From positions 1 through 64,000 of the forward strand of contig NZ_BEXA01000002.1 of the NCBI RefSeq assembly GCF_003864335.1: 64,000 bases of DNA. The letters are read 5' to 3'. This stretch comes from Lentilactobacillus kosonis. Lineage in GTDB: Bacteria > Bacillota > Bacilli > Lactobacillales > Lactobacillaceae. Below the pieces are notes generated by a model. It was given only the letters and a program-made list of their open reading frames with translations. It was not told the DNA's origin and did no database searches. The position numbers were made by a program, and so were the translations under genes. Positions 7,970-18,174 of the stretch are shown in pieces (positions within the stretch are counted from its first letter, which is position 1; each line of letters opens with the position of its first letter).

Positions 7970-9445
7970 ATGGCAGATGAAACTAATTTAACTCTACATA
8001 CGGATTTTTATGAAATCAATATGATGGCGACATATTTTGAAAAAAATATGGAAAATCGGCATGCAGTATTTGAAGTGTTTTTTAGAAACTTACCGTTTGG
8101 AAATGGTTATGCAGTATTTGCGGGGCTTGAACATATTATTGACTATGTTAAGGACATTCAATTTACTGATGAGGATATCGATTACTTACGGGAAGTCACA
8201 GATTATCCAGAAAACTTTTTAGAATATTTGAGAAACTTTAAATTCAAGGGGAGTATCAAGTCTGCTCTTGAAGGTGATCTTGTATTTAATAATGAGCCAA
8301 TTTTACAAGTTGAGGGTTCATTAGCTGAATGTCAGCTAATTGAAACTGCTCTTTTAAACATAATTAATTATCAAACCTTGATTGCCACTAAGGCTTCTCG
8401 AATCAGAGTGGCAGTTGGGGATGATCCATTGATGGAATTTGGTAGTCGTCGGGCCCAAGAAGTCTCAGCAGCAATCTGGGGAACGCGAGCAGCCATTATC
8501 GGTGGCTTTGATTCAACTTCCAATGTCTTAGCTGGTAAGAAGTTTGGCATTCCACTTAGTGGAACTCATGCCCATTCAATGGTTGAAGCTTTCGGGAATG
8601 ACTATGATGCTTTCAAGGCTTATGCAGCAACGCATCATGATTGTGCCTTCTTAGTTGATACTTACGATACCCTTAAGAGTGGAGTTCCATCTGCAATCAA
8701 GGTTGCGGATGAAATGGGAGATAAAATTAATTTCTTAGGGGTTCGAATTGATTCCGGTGATATGGCGTACATTTCAAAACGAGTTCGGGAATTACTTGAC
8801 CAAGCTGGCTATCCAGATGCTAAAATTTATGCCTCAAATGACTTGGATGAAAATACTATCGCTAGTTTAAAGATGCAACATGCACGAATTGATGTTTGGG
8901 GAGTGGGTACCAAAGTAATTACTGCATTTGACCAACCAGCATTGGGAGCAGTTTACAAAATGGTTAGTTGTGAAGATGAGCATGGTAAGATGGTCGACAC
9001 AATTAAAATTTCCAGTAACGCTGAAAAGGTATCGACACCAGGTAAAAAACAAGTGTGGCGGATTACTGATAAAGAGGATGGCAAATCAGAAGGTGATTAC
9101 ATCGCCTTGGCTGACGAAGATCCACGTAGTGAAGAATCGATTTATATGTTCCATCCTCAATACACTTATATTAATAAAACTGTGGCCAACTTTGATGCGC
9201 GTCCTTTATTAAAAGATATATTTGTTGATGGGAAGCTGGTCTATGATCAGCCTAATTTACAGGTTATTCAAGAATATGCTAAGAATGAACTCGCATCCTT
9301 ATGGCCAGAATATAAACGAGAGTTAAATCCTGAAGATTATCCTGTTGATTTATCACAAAAATGTTGGGACAACAAAAACAAGATTATTGAACAAGTTCAC
9401 AATTATGTTCAAAAAATTAAGTATGGTTCGGAGAATGACAAATGA
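7970..9445 (+). CDS. pncB: Nicotinate phosphoribosyltransferase
   Basis: Converts nicotinate and PRPP to nicotinate mononucleotide in NAD salvage. The family pattern is clear: [11 protein letters not shown] near the N terminus, [43 protein letters not shown], and the phosphate-binding RIDSGD. The ATG at 7970 gives 491 residues. AGGAGG (7950-7955) is 14 bases from this ATG, longer than usual; an in-frame ATT at 7964 would be better spaced but would be an exotic start. The stop overlaps the nadE start by 4 bases (ATGA), so the pair forms one salvage operon. Confidence 0.93.
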   Translation: MADETNLTLHTDFYEINMMATYFEKNMENRHAVFEVFFRNLPFGNGYAVFAGLEHIIDYVKDIQFTDEDIDYLREVTDYPENFLEYLRNFKFKGSIKSALEGDLVFNNEPILQVEGSLAECQLIETALLNIINYQTLIATKASRIRVAVGDDPLMEFGSRRAQEVSAAIWGTRAAIIGGFDSTSNVLAGKKFGIPLSGTHAHSMVEAFGNDYDAFKAYAATHHDCAFLVDTYDTLKSGVPSAIKVADEMGDKINFLGVRIDSGDMAYISKRVRELLDQAGYPDAKIYASNDLDENTIASLKMQHARIDVWGVGTKVITAFDQPALGAVYKMVSCEDEHGKMVDTIKISSNAEKVSTPGKKQVWRITDKEDGKSEGDYIALADEDPRSEESIYMFHPQYTYINKTVANFDARPLLKDIFVDGKLVYDQPNLQVIQEYAKNELASLWPEYKRELNPEDYPVDLSQKCWDNKNKIIEQVHNYVQKIKYGSENDK

Positions 9446-10269
9446 GAGAAAAACAAGCACAAATCATAGCTGACTTGAAGGTTAAACCCGAAATCAACCC
9501 ACAAGAAGAAATCAGAAGAAGTATTGACTTTCTGAAAGATTATTTAAAAAAATATTCTTTCTTGAAGGGACTAGTTTTAGGGATTTCTGGCGGCCAAGAT
9601 TCTACTTTAGCTGGTAAGCTATCGCAGATGGCAATTCAGGAATTGCGCACAGAAACTGGTGATAATAGTTATCAATTTACTGCAGTTAGACTTCCGTATG
9701 GTGTTCAGGCGGACGAGTCTGATGCGCTAGCAGCCATCGATTTTATGAAAGCAGACAGCGTTGCTCGAGTTGACATTAAGCCAGCCGTTGATGAGGCTGT
9801 AAGGTCAGTTGAGAGCAACGAACTTAAAATCTCTGATTTTAACAAGGGAAATATTAAGGCTCGCCAAAGAATGATTGCCCAATACGCAATTGGCTCTGCT
9901 AAGAGTGCTGCAGTCGTTGGGACGGACCATGCTGCTGAGGCGGTTACCGGATTCTATACAAAATTTGGTGATGGTGCAGCAGATATCACTCCATTATGGA
10001 GATTAGATAAGCGGCAAGGTCGGAGCTTATTAGAAGCTCTGGATGCACCAGTTAAATTGTATGAAAAAACACCCACTGCTGATTTGGAAGATGATCGGCC
10101 CGCATTACCAGATGAGGTTGCACTTGGAGTATCTTACAAAGATATCGATGATTATTTAGAAGGTCACGAAATTGCTGATGCTGCTGCCGAGGTAATTGAA
10201 GGTTGGTATAATAAGACAGCCCATAAACGACACACGCCAATTAATGTTTATGATAATTTTTGGAAGTAG
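9442..10269 (+). CDS. nadE: NH3-dependent NAD+ synthetase
   Basis: Amidates nicotinate adenine dinucleotide to NAD+ using ATP and ammonia. The ATP-pyrophosphatase P-loop [14 protein letters not shown] lies near residue 50, followed by [16 protein letters not shown] and [21 protein letters not shown]. At 275 residues it is the short, glutaminase-free form. The ATGA overlap with pncB implies coupled translation of consecutive salvage steps. Confidence 0.95.
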   Translation: MREKQAQIIADLKVKPEINPQEEIRRSIDFLKDYLKKYSFLKGLVLGISGGQDSTLAGKLSQMAIQELRTETGDNSYQFTAVRLPYGVQADESDALAAIDFMKADSVARVDIKPAVDEAVRSVESNELKISDFNKGNIKARQRMIAQYAIGSAKSAAVVGTDHAAEAVTGFYTKFGDGAADITPLWRLDKRQGRSLLEALDAPVKLYEKTPTADLEDDRPALPDEVALGVSYKDIDDYLEGHEIADAAAEVIEGWYNKTAHKRHTPINVYDNFWK

Positions 10270-10299
10270 AATAGTGACAAAGTGATGCACTTATGGTTA

Positions 10300-10400
10300 T
10301 AATAAGTGAAAAGAGGGAGTAACCAGCGATCTAATCGTGACTATCTCGTCAACATGAAATCCATTGGGTTTCCGGGATAGCTTAAATGGTGAGACTTATG
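10300..10400 (+). ncRNA. Candidate Mn2+ riboswitch (yybP-ykoY type)
   Basis: The leader between nadE and the P-type ATPase has the conserved landmarks of this family: AGGGAGTAACC at 10314-10324, CTCGTCAACATG in the middle, the CCGGGATAGC segment, and the closing GGTGAGACTTAT at 10388-10399. ATAAGT at 10300-10305 can pair with ACTTAT at 10394-10399, and the same ACTTAT also forms the 5' arm of the terminator that follows, giving a plausible antitermination switch in which bound metal turns the gene on. A TATAAT at 10298-10303 would conflict with that pairing if it were the promoter, so the transcription start is unresolved. Confidence 0.75.
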
Positions 10401-10436
10401 AAATCCGATTTTCGGGTTTTATAAGTCTCTTTTTCT
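10391..10436 (+). terminator. Riboswitch expression-platform terminator
   Basis: AGACTTATGAAATCCGA pairs imperfectly with TCGGGTTTTATAAGTCT and is followed by CTTTTTC. It stands 18 bases before the ATPase start codon, so it is an attenuator, not the end of nadE. Confidence 0.8.
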
Positions 10437-10454
10437 TTATAAGGAGGAAAAGGA

Positions 10455-13117
10455 ATGGCGGAGACAAAGAAGACGATTTACCAACTATCGGTAGATGATG
10501 TTTTATCCAAGGTAAGTGCGACCAAGGACGGTCTAAGTACAAAACAGGTATCTGATCGTCGGGCAGAATTTGGTCCTAATCAATTGGTGGCTCAAAAGCG
10601 GACCACCATTTTGCAGAAATTCTTGGCTCAATTTAAAGATTTGATGATTATTATCTTAATCATTGCGGCAATTATTGCCGGAATTGCAGGTGAACACATT
10701 GATGCGATTATTATCATTGCGGTGGTCATTTTAAACGCGATATTCGGAGTGTTTCAGGAATCAAAAGCTGAAAATGCCATTGACTCTTTAAAAGAAATGT
10801 CTGCGCCAATGGCGACAGTTTTACGAGATGGTCAGACTCAATCGGTTAAGAGCGAAGACATCGTTCCGGGAGACATTGTCTTACTAGAAGCTGGGGATGT
10901 TGTGCCAGCTGATTTAAGGTTAATTGAAGCTAATTCCTTGAAAATTGAAGAAGCTGCTTTAACTGGTGAGTCAGTTCCGGTTGATAAAGCAGTTGCCACA
11001 ATTGAAGATTCTGATTTACCCTTAGGTGATCGAAATAACCTTGCCTTTATGAATAGTAATGTCACAACAGGTCGAGGTCTTGGTGTGGTTGTTTATACCG
11101 GGATGAATACTGAGGTTGGTAAGATTGCTCATATGCTGAATACAGCTGATGAGCAAACAACTCCGCTTCAAGAAAATTTAACTCAATTAGGAAAAATGCT
11201 AACGTGGCTAATTCTAATTATTGCTGTGATTACTTTTGTAGTCGGTTTACTAAGGGGGTCAGAAACAGTATTAAACATGTTACTAACGGCCATTTCATTA
11301 GCGGTGGCAGCAATTCCAGAAGGATTACCAGCAATCGTTACCGTGACCTTGGCATTGGGAACTCAGCAGATGGCCCGACACAATGCATTAATTCGTAAGT
11401 TACCTGCAGTTGAAACTTTGGGAAGCACAGATATTATCTGTTCAGATAAAACGGGGACGTTAACCCAAAACAAAATGACCGTGGAAAAGGTATTCTTGGA
11501 TGGTCAATTAACAGATTCTGATCAAATTTCAATTGATTTGAATAATCAATTAGCTCAAATTATGATTTTAAACAACGATACAAAATTCCAACCCGATGGA
11601 TTAGTTGGTGATCCGACTGAAACAGCGCTGGTTCAGTATTACTTAAACAGTGAGCTACCAGTTAATGAATTTATTGCTGAACATGAACGATTAGCTGAAA
11701 TTCCATTTGATTCCGAACGTAAGCTGATGTCTACATTTAATAAATATCCTGATGGTTCAATTCAAATGAACATGAAGGGAGCCCCTGATCAACTGTTGAA
11801 ACGGGTGACCAAGATTGTTGATAATGGGCAGGTTAGAAATATAACGGATAATGACATTAAGAAGATTCAAGATACGAATCATAGTTTAGCCACTTCTGCA
11901 TTAAGAGTGTTGGCTTTTGCATATAAGCCAGTTGCAGATGTCCCAACTGAATTAACATCAGAGGCTCAAGAAAATGAAATGATTTTGTTGGATTGATTGG
12001 GATGATTGATCCAGAACGCCCTGAAGTATATCAGGCGGTTGCTGAAGCCAAGGACGCAGGAATCAAATCGATTATGATTACCGGTGACCACCAAGACACT
12101 GCTAAGGCGATTTCCAGTCGGTTAGGAATCATTGATGATCTTAACGATAGTCGGGCTGTGATGAGTGGTGCTGAACTGGAAGAGTTGTCTGATGATGAAT
12201 TTGATCAGCGGGTAGAAGATGTTTCGGTCTATGCGCGAGTTGCACCGGAACATAAAGTTAGAATTGTTAAGGCTTGGCAGAAAAAGGGCAAAGTAGTGGC
12301 GATGACTGGTGATGGGGTTAATGATGCTCCGGCACTAAAGACCGCTGATATCGGAGTCGGAATGGGGATTACTGGAACTGAAGTTTCTAAAGAGGCTTCT
12401 GACATGGTGTTAGCAGATGATAACTTTGCCACTATCGTTACCGCAATTAAGGCTGGTCGAAAAGTTTTTGCGAATATTCAAAAAGCGCTTCAATACCTGT
12501 TATCTGCCAACTTAGGAGAAGTATTAACCTTATTTATAATGACTTTGATGGGATGGCAAATTTTAGCACCAGTTCAAATCCTGTGGATTAACTTAGTTAC
12601 CGATACTTTTCCAGCCATTGCATTGGGGGTCGAACCCGCTGAACCTGGGATTATGAAACGTAAACCACGGGGACGAACTTCTAATTTCTTCTCAGGTGGG
12701 ATTATGACCAATATTTTGTATCAAGGATTATTTGAAGGATTAATTACTTTAGGGGTATATGCATTCGCAATTACTAACCCAGTCCATAGTACTGATGCAT
12801 TAATCCATGCTGATGCTTTGACGATGGCATATGCTACGTTAGGATTAATTCAGTTATTCCATGCATTTAACTCAAAAACGATTCATCAATCAATCTTTAA
12901 GGTTGGTATTTTCAAAAATAAATTCTTTAACTGGGCAATGTTAGCTTCAACCATTTTACTGGTGGCCACAATTGCTATTCCAGGCTTTAACCAAATGTTC
13001 CATGTAACTCCATTAGCATCATCTCAATGGATGGTCGTACTTTTTGGTGGAATTTTGATTGTAATCATCACAGAAGTAGTAAAATGGATTCAGAGACATG
13101 TACTCAATGAAGAATAA
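10455..13117 (+). CDS. P-type (P2A-like) cation-transporting ATPase, probable Mn2+/Ca2+ exporter (frame break near 11990)
   Basis: An integral membrane cation pump. The actuator motif TGES is at 170-173, the M4 ion-binding motif AAIPEGLP at about 285-292, and the phosphorylated aspartate of DKTGT is Asp331. The hinge GDGVNDAPALK and the M6 segment NLVTDTFPAIALG follow. PEGLP and NLVTD are typical of Ca2+-type P2A pumps. The frame breaks at GG 11990-11991; a third G restores MILLGLIGMIDPERPEV and 887 residues. The upstream manganese-type riboswitch matches the arrangement of Lactococcus lactis YoaB, so Mn2+ efflux is the best guess. Confidence 0.9.
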
Positions 13118-13134
13118 TTAAGGTGGGAATTGGA

Positions 13135-13569
13135 TTGAAACAAAGAGATGTTCAAACATATGCAAAAGTTATTTCAGATGTAATTGATTTTACCGGTCAA
13201 AATGGTGAAGATTTAAACGCTGATTTCGAAACTTTGAGAAAAGCAGTTGATGATAACGCTGTTGCCAATATTGGTGAAGAGGAATTAACTAGAATCAAGG
13301 ATCATTTCCAATCAGGAACTGATAAGTATCAAGATAGTGTTAATAAATTAGAAAATGCTCCGGTACCAGTAAAGTTGTTGGGCCGTCACAAAACGATGGT
13401 CACAGCTTACCGAAGCTATGCAGATGCTTGTCAACAAATGACTGACAGTATTGATCCAGCAAATCAGCAAATTAACGAAGTAGCCTTTAACCAATCAGAA
13501 AAAGATCAAGAAAACTTCATTGATAAGTTTTCTAAAGCAGCCAATCGAGTAATGGGAAGCATTATGTAA
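13135..13569 (+). CDS. Conserved-looking hypothetical protein, helical and acidic
   Basis: I do not recognise this 144-residue protein. It has no signal peptide or membrane segment, one cysteine, and predicted long helices with many charged residues and glutamines. TTG 13135 is chosen because AAGGTGG sits 8-12 bases ahead; the in-frame GTG at 13123 overlaps that site. It lies 17 bases after the riboswitch-controlled ATPase with no terminator between, and a terminator follows it, so it is probably cotranscribed with the pump and may be involved in metal homeostasis. That link is context only. Confidence 0.7.
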   Translation: MKQRDVQTYAKVISDVIDFTGQNGEDLNADFETLRKAVDDNAVANIGEEELTRIKDHFQSGTDKYQDSVNKLENAPVPVKLLGRHKTMVTAYRSYADACQQMTDSIDPANQQINEVAFNQSEKDQENFIDKFSKAANRVMGSIM

Positions 13570-13583
13570 CTCGGCTGGTAAAT

Positions 13584-13629
13584 AAAACCAATAGGATGCA
13601 ACTTTCGAGTTCGCAAACTATTGGTTTTT
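13584..13629 (+). terminator. Terminator of the ATPase operon
   Basis: Stem AAAACCAATAG (13584-13594) and CTATTGGTTTT (13618-13628) with a 23-base loop, followed by TTTTTA. Confidence 0.85.
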
Positions 13630-13721
13630 ATGATTTTAGAATCAATTCTTACCACTCAAATGGTCGGTAGTCGATACCAGAATGATATAATTATTAGTGA
13701 AAGAATTTTGAGGTGAAACTT

Positions 13722-15899
13722 TTGACTAAATTAACTGAGCAATTAGTAGCTAAATTATCTGGAATATCTAAATCACAAGTTAAGGCAACTTTAACAATGT
13801 TGTCCGAAGGAGACACGGTTCCCTTTATTGCGCGTTATCGTAAGGAACGCACACATAACTTAGATGAAGTACAAATCAGAGATATTCAAGATATGGCTAA
13901 GAAGATTGAAACTCTCGATAAGCGTAAAAGTGACGTAATTAAGAAAATTTCGGAACAAGAACAGCTGACTCCTAAATTAGAGGCAAAAATTAACCAATCC
14001 GAGACAGTTCAACAAGTTGATGATCTTTATTTGCCATTTAAGCAAAAACGTCGTACTAAGGCAACGGTTGCAAAGGAACGCGGACTCATGCCGCTTGCTG
14101 AAGCAGTACTTAAATTCGACCAGAATATTCAAACTAAAATTAATGAAGCAATTGACGTGGATAAAGAATTACCAACCGCTGATGATGTTAAAGCAGGAAT
14201 TCACGAAATTTTAGCCGAACAAATTGGTGAACATCCTGAATTCAGAACATGGATTAGAACCCAAACGGTTAAGTCAGGGATATTGACTGCTAAGGTTAAA
14301 AATAAAGTTAAGGATACTGAAGATGCACAGACGTACCAACAGTATTTTGATTTTGAAGAGCCGATTAAATCAGTGCCAGAATTTCGAGTGCTAGCGATTA
14401 ACCGAGGAGAACGGGAAGGTATTCTATCCGTTAAAATTGCGGTTAATGAATCAGAAATTTTTAATTATTTACAATTTAAACTAATTGGCAATCAAATCGG
14501 AATGAGTGCAGAAATTATTGATGCTGCAGCACAAGACGCCTATAAAAGGTTTATTGGTCCAGCAATTGAACGGGAAATTAGAGCGGAGTTAACTGAAAAG
14601 GCCGATCGGCATGCCATCGATGTGTTTGGCAAAAATTTATATAACTTATTGATGCAAGCGCCATTGAAGGGCCGGATTGTCATGGGATTTGATCCGGCGT
14701 ATCGAACGGGATGTAAATTAGCCGTGGTTGATGGAAATGGAAAGTTCTTAGGGAAGACGGTTATTTATCCTCATAAACCAGCATCTGAAGCAAAGCGGAA
14801 AGCTGCTAAGTTCGAATTCATTGACTTTATTAATCAATACCACGTGGAAATGATTGCAATTGGTAATGGTACCGCTAGTAGAGAATCTGAGCAATTTGTT
14901 GCAGACGCAATCAAAGAAATAAATTATTCCATCTTTTACGTAATTGTTAATGAAGCTGGTGCATCAGTATATTCAGCAAGTGACGTTGCTAGACGTGAAT
15001 TCCCTGATTTTAGCGTTGAACAAAGGTCAGCAGTTAGTATTGGACGACGAATTCAAGATCCATTAGCTGAGTTAGTTAAAATTGACCCACAAGCTATCGG
15101 AGTTGGTCAGTACCAGCATGATGTTTCTCAAAAACAGTTAACTGAAAAACTGGATCAAGTTGTTGAAACTGCAGTTAACCGTGTTGGAATTAATTTGAAT
15201 ACAGCAAGTCCAGAGCTACTAGTTCATATTTCAGGGCTATCTAAGACTATTGCTAGTAACATTGTTACCTATCGAAACGAGAATGGTAGTTTTATTAGCC
15301 GAAAACAGTTAACTAAAGTTCCTAGGCTAGGGCCAAAAGCTTATGAACAATCAGTGGGATTTTTACGAATTGTAAATGGGAAAAATCCATTTGATAATAC
15401 GGATATTCACCCTGAAAGTTATGCTGCCGCAAATAAATTATTGAAGTTATACAATATCGATAACGCTGAATTAGGATCAACCGCCATCCAAGATAAATTG
15501 TCGCAAGTCGATACTAGTGAATTGGCTAAACAGCTTGAAATTGGTGAAGCTACTTTGCAAGATATTATCAAAGGAATTACATCTCCTGGACGTGATTTGC
15601 GCGATGATATGCCAACCCCATTATTAAAACAGGATGTTTTAAAAATCAGCGACTTGAAGCCAGGAATGAAACTTCAAGGAACAGTTAGAAACGTCGTTGA
15701 TTTTGGAGCCTTTGTTGACATTGGCGTTAAGCAAGACGGCCTAGTTCATATCTCTAAGCTTAGTGACCATTTCGTAAAAGATCCTAGTACCGTGGTCGCA
15801 GTTGGCGACGTAGTTAATGTATACGTGGAGTCGATTGATGAACAACGATCAAGAATTCAATTATCAATGATTGAACCTAATTCAGCAGAAAAGGAATAA
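13722..15899 (+). CDS. tex: RNA-binding transcription accessory protein Tex
   Basis: A 725-residue cytoplasmic nucleic-acid-binding protein of the Tex/YqgF family, linked to transcription and stress tolerance in several bacteria. Domains in order: an N-terminal helical region with VPFIARYRKERT, a YqgF/RNase H-like fold (VMGFDPAYRTGCKLAVVD, IAIGNGTASRESE), helix-hairpin-helix motifs (NTASPELLVHISGLSKTIA), and a C-terminal S1 domain (GTVRNVVDFGAFVDIGV). TTG 13722 is preferred because GAGGTG lies 6 bases upstream; GTG 13713 overlaps it. A SprT-like gene follows 2 bases after the stop. Confidence 0.93.
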   Translation: MTKLTEQLVAKLSGISKSQVKATLTMLSEGDTVPFIARYRKERTHNLDEVQIRDIQDMAKKIETLDKRKSDVIKKISEQEQLTPKLEAKINQSETVQQVDDLYLPFKQKRRTKATVAKERGLMPLAEAVLKFDQNIQTKINEAIDVDKELPTADDVKAGIHEILAEQIGEHPEFRTWIRTQTVKSGILTAKVKNKVKDTEDAQTYQQYFDFEEPIKSVPEFRVLAINRGEREGILSVKIAVNESEIFNYLQFKLIGNQIGMSAEIIDAAAQDAYKRFIGPAIEREIRAELTEKADRHAIDVFGKNLYNLLMQAPLKGRIVMGFDPAYRTGCKLAVVDGNGKFLGKTVIYPHKPASEAKRKAAKFEFIDFINQYHVEMIAIGNGTASRESEQFVADAIKEINYSIFYVIVNEAGASVYSASDVARREFPDFSVEQRSAVSIGRRIQDPLAELVKIDPQAIGVGQYQHDVSQKQLTEKLDQVVETAVNRVGINLNTASPELLVHISGLSKTIASNIVTYRNENGSFISRKQLTKVPRLGPKAYEQSVGFLRIVNGKNPFDNTDIHPESYAAANKLLKLYNIDNAELGSTAIQDKLSQVDTSELAKQLEIGEATLQDIIKGITSPGRDLRDDMPTPLLKQDVLKISDLKPGMKLQGTVRNVVDFGAFVDIGVKQDGLVHISKLSDHFVKDPSTVVAVGDVVNVYVESIDEQRSRIQLSMIEPNSAEKE

Positions 15900-15901
15900 T
15901 A

Positions 15902-16339
15902 TTGACAGATTTAGAGTTACAAAGATTAGTAGAACATGTGTCATTAGAGTCTTTTGGTAAGCAGTTTAAGCATCAAGCGACATTTAATTCACGCTTAAGA
16001 ACCACTGGTGGTCGATATCGTTTGGCCGATCATAACATTGAAATTAATCGCAAAATGACTGAGGAGTTTGACAGGTCTGTGTTGATTGGAATTATTAAGC
16101 ATGAACTTTGCCATTACCACTTACATTTAGCCGGTTATTCAGGAAAACATAATACTCCCGAATTTAAGCAGTTATTAAAAGCCGTGGGAGGGTCAAGATA
16201 TGCGCCAGCAGTTACTAAAAATTATAAGTATGTTTATGAATGCACTGAATGTGGCCTTAAGTATCATCGAAAGCGAAAAATTGATGTTAGAAAGTATGCA
16301 TGTGGTAAATGTCGTGGTAAATTAAAGTTAATCGCATAA
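15902..16339 (+). CDS. SprT-like zinc metalloprotein
   Basis: A 145-residue SprT-family protein. The zincin motif HELCHYHLH (HExxH) occurs near residue 62 and a four-cysteine zinc ribbon, CTEC with CGKC, closes the C terminus. The family includes the DNA-protein crosslink protease Spartan, but the bacterial members are uncharacterised. It begins with TTG 2 bases after tex and is read from the tex message, an arrangement common in lactobacilli and bacilli. Confidence 0.88.
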   Translation: MTDLELQRLVEHVSLESFGKQFKHQATFNSRLRTTGGRYRLADHNIEINRKMTEEFDRSVLIGIIKHELCHYHLHLAGYSGKHNTPEFKQLLKAVGGSRYAPAVTKNYKYVYECTECGLKYHRKRKIDVRKYACGKCRGKLKLIA

Positions 16340-16362
16340 ATAAGTGAAAGAAGGTAATTATT

Positions 16363-17241
16363 ATGGCAAAAGTAATTGTTAGAGTACCTGCATCATCAGC
16401 TAACTTAGGACCTGGAATGGATTCATTAGGGTTAGCATTTAAACTTTACTACACTGTGATTGTTGAAGAGAAAACTAATAAGTGGAAAGTAAATCATGCC
16501 TTAGGGGATGATGTTCCTACGGACGAGCATAATTTGATCGTTCAAAGCATTTTGAAGACTGATCCTGATATTGAACCTCACCAATTAACGGTGATATCAG
16601 ATGTTCCAATTGCCCATGGGTTGGGTTCTAGTACCACTGCGGTAGTGGCCGGAATAAAAATTGCTAATTCACTTGGAGAATTAAATTTGTCGACTGATAA
16701 GCAAATTCAAATTGGTAGTGAAATTGAAGGCCATCCCGAAAATGTGGCTGCAGCAATTCTAGGAAATTTAGTCGTATCAACTTATGATGGCGAAGAAGCA
16801 TTGGCAACCTCTATTCCGGTAGATGATTTGGCTGCCTTGATGTATATTCGACCTGACGGGATTTCTGAAGTTGAGAGTCGGCAAAAATTACCAGCCACGT
16901 TGGATTATCAAAATGCTGTTTTAAGTAGTAGCCGAGCTAATTTATTCGTTACCTTAATGAGCCAAGGAAAATATCACAATGCATTGCCATTAGTTGAGGG
17001 TGATATGATGCATGAACCTTTTAGAAAATCAATTGTTCCTGAATTAGACATCATTCGCGAAAAGGCGCATTCAATGTCGATTTATGGAACATATTTGAGT
17101 GGAGCAGGACCTACGGTTGGAACGTTAGGTAAACGAGACGATTTGGTTCAACTTAGAATCGAACTTCAACAAATGAATCTCAATGGTAGTTTGAGAATCT
17201 TGGATGTTGATACTGAAGGCGCAACTGTTCGCGGAGAATAA
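16363..17241 (+). CDS. thrB: Homoserine kinase
   Basis: Phosphorylates L-homoserine with ATP in threonine synthesis. It is a GHMP kinase of normal length (292), with the N-terminal VPASSANLGPGMDSLGLA block, the ATP-binding loop PIAHGLGSSTTAVVAGI near residue 85, and the C-terminal SGAGPT glycine motif. GAAAGAAGG precedes the ATG. thrC and hom are not adjacent, so the pathway genes are dispersed or partly absent. Confidence 0.92.
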   Translation: MAKVIVRVPASSANLGPGMDSLGLAFKLYYTVIVEEKTNKWKVNHALGDDVPTDEHNLIVQSILKTDPDIEPHQLTVISDVPIAHGLGSSTTAVVAGIKIANSLGELNLSTDKQIQIGSEIEGHPENVAAAILGNLVVSTYDGEEALATSIPVDDLAALMYIRPDGISEVESRQKLPATLDYQNAVLSSSRANLFVTLMSQGKYHNALPLVEGDMMHEPFRKSIVPELDIIREKAHSMSIYGTYLSGAGPTVGTLGKRDDLVQLRIELQQMNLNGSLRILDVDTEGATVRGE

Positions 17242-17250
17242 AAATACCTA

Positions 17251-17279
17251 TTGTCATGGTAGTCGCTATCTGATATAAT
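17251..17279 (+). promoter_or_regulatory. Promoter of tRNA-Leu
   Basis: TTGTCA (17251-17256) and TATAAT (17274-17279) are separated by 17 bases, 20 bases upstream of the tRNA. Confidence 0.85.
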
Positions 17280-17299
17280 AATTCTTGTTGATTGATGAT

Positions 17300-17385
17300 G
17301 CGGCCATGGCGGAATTGGCAGACGCGCAAGATTAAGGATCTTGTCGGGAGTTCTCCCGGTGGAAGTTCGAATCTTCTTGGCCGCA
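17300..17385 (+). tRNA. tRNA-Leu (anticodon AAG)
   Basis: An 86-base class II tRNA: acceptor GCGGCCA/TGGCCGC with discriminator A, anticodon stem CAAGA/TCTTG with loop TTAAGGA giving AAG, and a long variable arm TCGGGAGTTCTCCCGGT. The A34 would be edited to inosine if it follows the usual rule, which fits the presence of a tadA-type deaminase at 51309, although TadA classically acts on tRNA-Arg. Confidence 0.94.
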
Positions 17386-17392
17386 TAATACT

Positions 17393-17430
17393 TTCAACCA
17401 TTACCTTACCGGTATGGTTCGTTTTTTTTG
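17393..17430 (+). terminator. Terminator of tRNA-Leu
   Basis: AACCATTACC and GGTATGGTT pair with one bulged T around TTACC and are followed by CGTTTTTTTT. The HAD gene's GGAGG lies immediately after the T run. Confidence 0.8.
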
Positions 17431-17441
17431 GAGGAATTTAG

Positions 17442-18016
17442 ATGAATGCATTTATTTTTGACGTAGACGGTACTTTAATCGATAGTAAAAAAATGTACAT
17501 GAAACCATTGCTCAAAGTGCTTAATGCTAATGGTTACAATTATAAGTATGAGGATTTAGATCAGACATTTGGTATTAACGCATTAGATGCAGTTACGCAG
17601 TTGGGAGTCCGTGATCCTAAAAAATCGTTGCTGAGTGGTTTAACATAGTTGATGATTATAAGGAATTAACCCACGTCTTTCCTAATATTAAGGAAATGCT
17701 TCAGGAACTAAGCGCTAACAATTCAAATCGATTAGCGATTGCGACATCCAAGCTTAGAAAAGAGCTACTTAGAGATGTGGAACCGTTTGGACTCAATGAT
17801 TTCTTTAGTGCCATTGTTTCTTCAGATGATGTTGAGCATGGTAAACCAGCTCCAGACATGGTGTTAAAAGGGATGGAAAAGTTGAATTCGACTAAAGATG
17901 AAACGGTATATGTTGGTGATACCTTATATGATTTAGAGGCCGCCCATAATGCGGGCGTGAGCTTTGCATTGGCTGGCTGGGAAACTAAAATGAGCGACCA
18001 ATTTAAAAAATATTGA
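17442..18016 (+). CDS. HAD-family phosphatase, phosphoglycolate phosphatase-like (frame break near 17620)
   Basis: A 191-residue cytoplasmic HAD hydrolase. Motif I DVDGTLIDS has the nucleophile Asp at residue 7, motif II is IATSK, the motif III lysine is in GKPAPDMV, and motif IV is VGDTLYDLEAA. One A is missing from A6 at 17619-17624; restoring it gives DPKKIVAEWFNIVDDYKELT and a single protein. Substrate is unpredictable; phosphoglycolate, pyrophosphate or a sugar phosphate are typical for this subgroup. Confidence 0.82.
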
Positions 18017-18130
18017 ATATTATTTGAATACTCCGCAAGATTTATTAACGATTTAATTTAGATAACTTTGCTTTTTTAACTGTAAGTGATAGTTGCCTGG
18101 GTCTTTAAATGGTAAACTATTAGTAACGAT

Positions 18131-18144
18131 TGTAAGCGATTTAA
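18131..18144 (+). promoter_or_regulatory. Candidate cre (CcpA) site before the man-type PTS operon
   Basis: TGTAAGCGATTTAA matches the catabolite-responsive element consensus TGWAANCGNTNWCA at all fixed positions but one. It lies 31 bases upstream of the IIA start codon. A sigma-54 -24/-12 promoter, common for man operons, was not seen. Confidence 0.5.
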
Positions 18145-18174
18145 TAATAATCTTATTTAAACGGAGTGATTAGT

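Noticed and set aside
17300-17385. tRNA-Leu as an integration (att) site
   Set aside because: No integrase gene and no repeated 3' tRNA end were found nearby.
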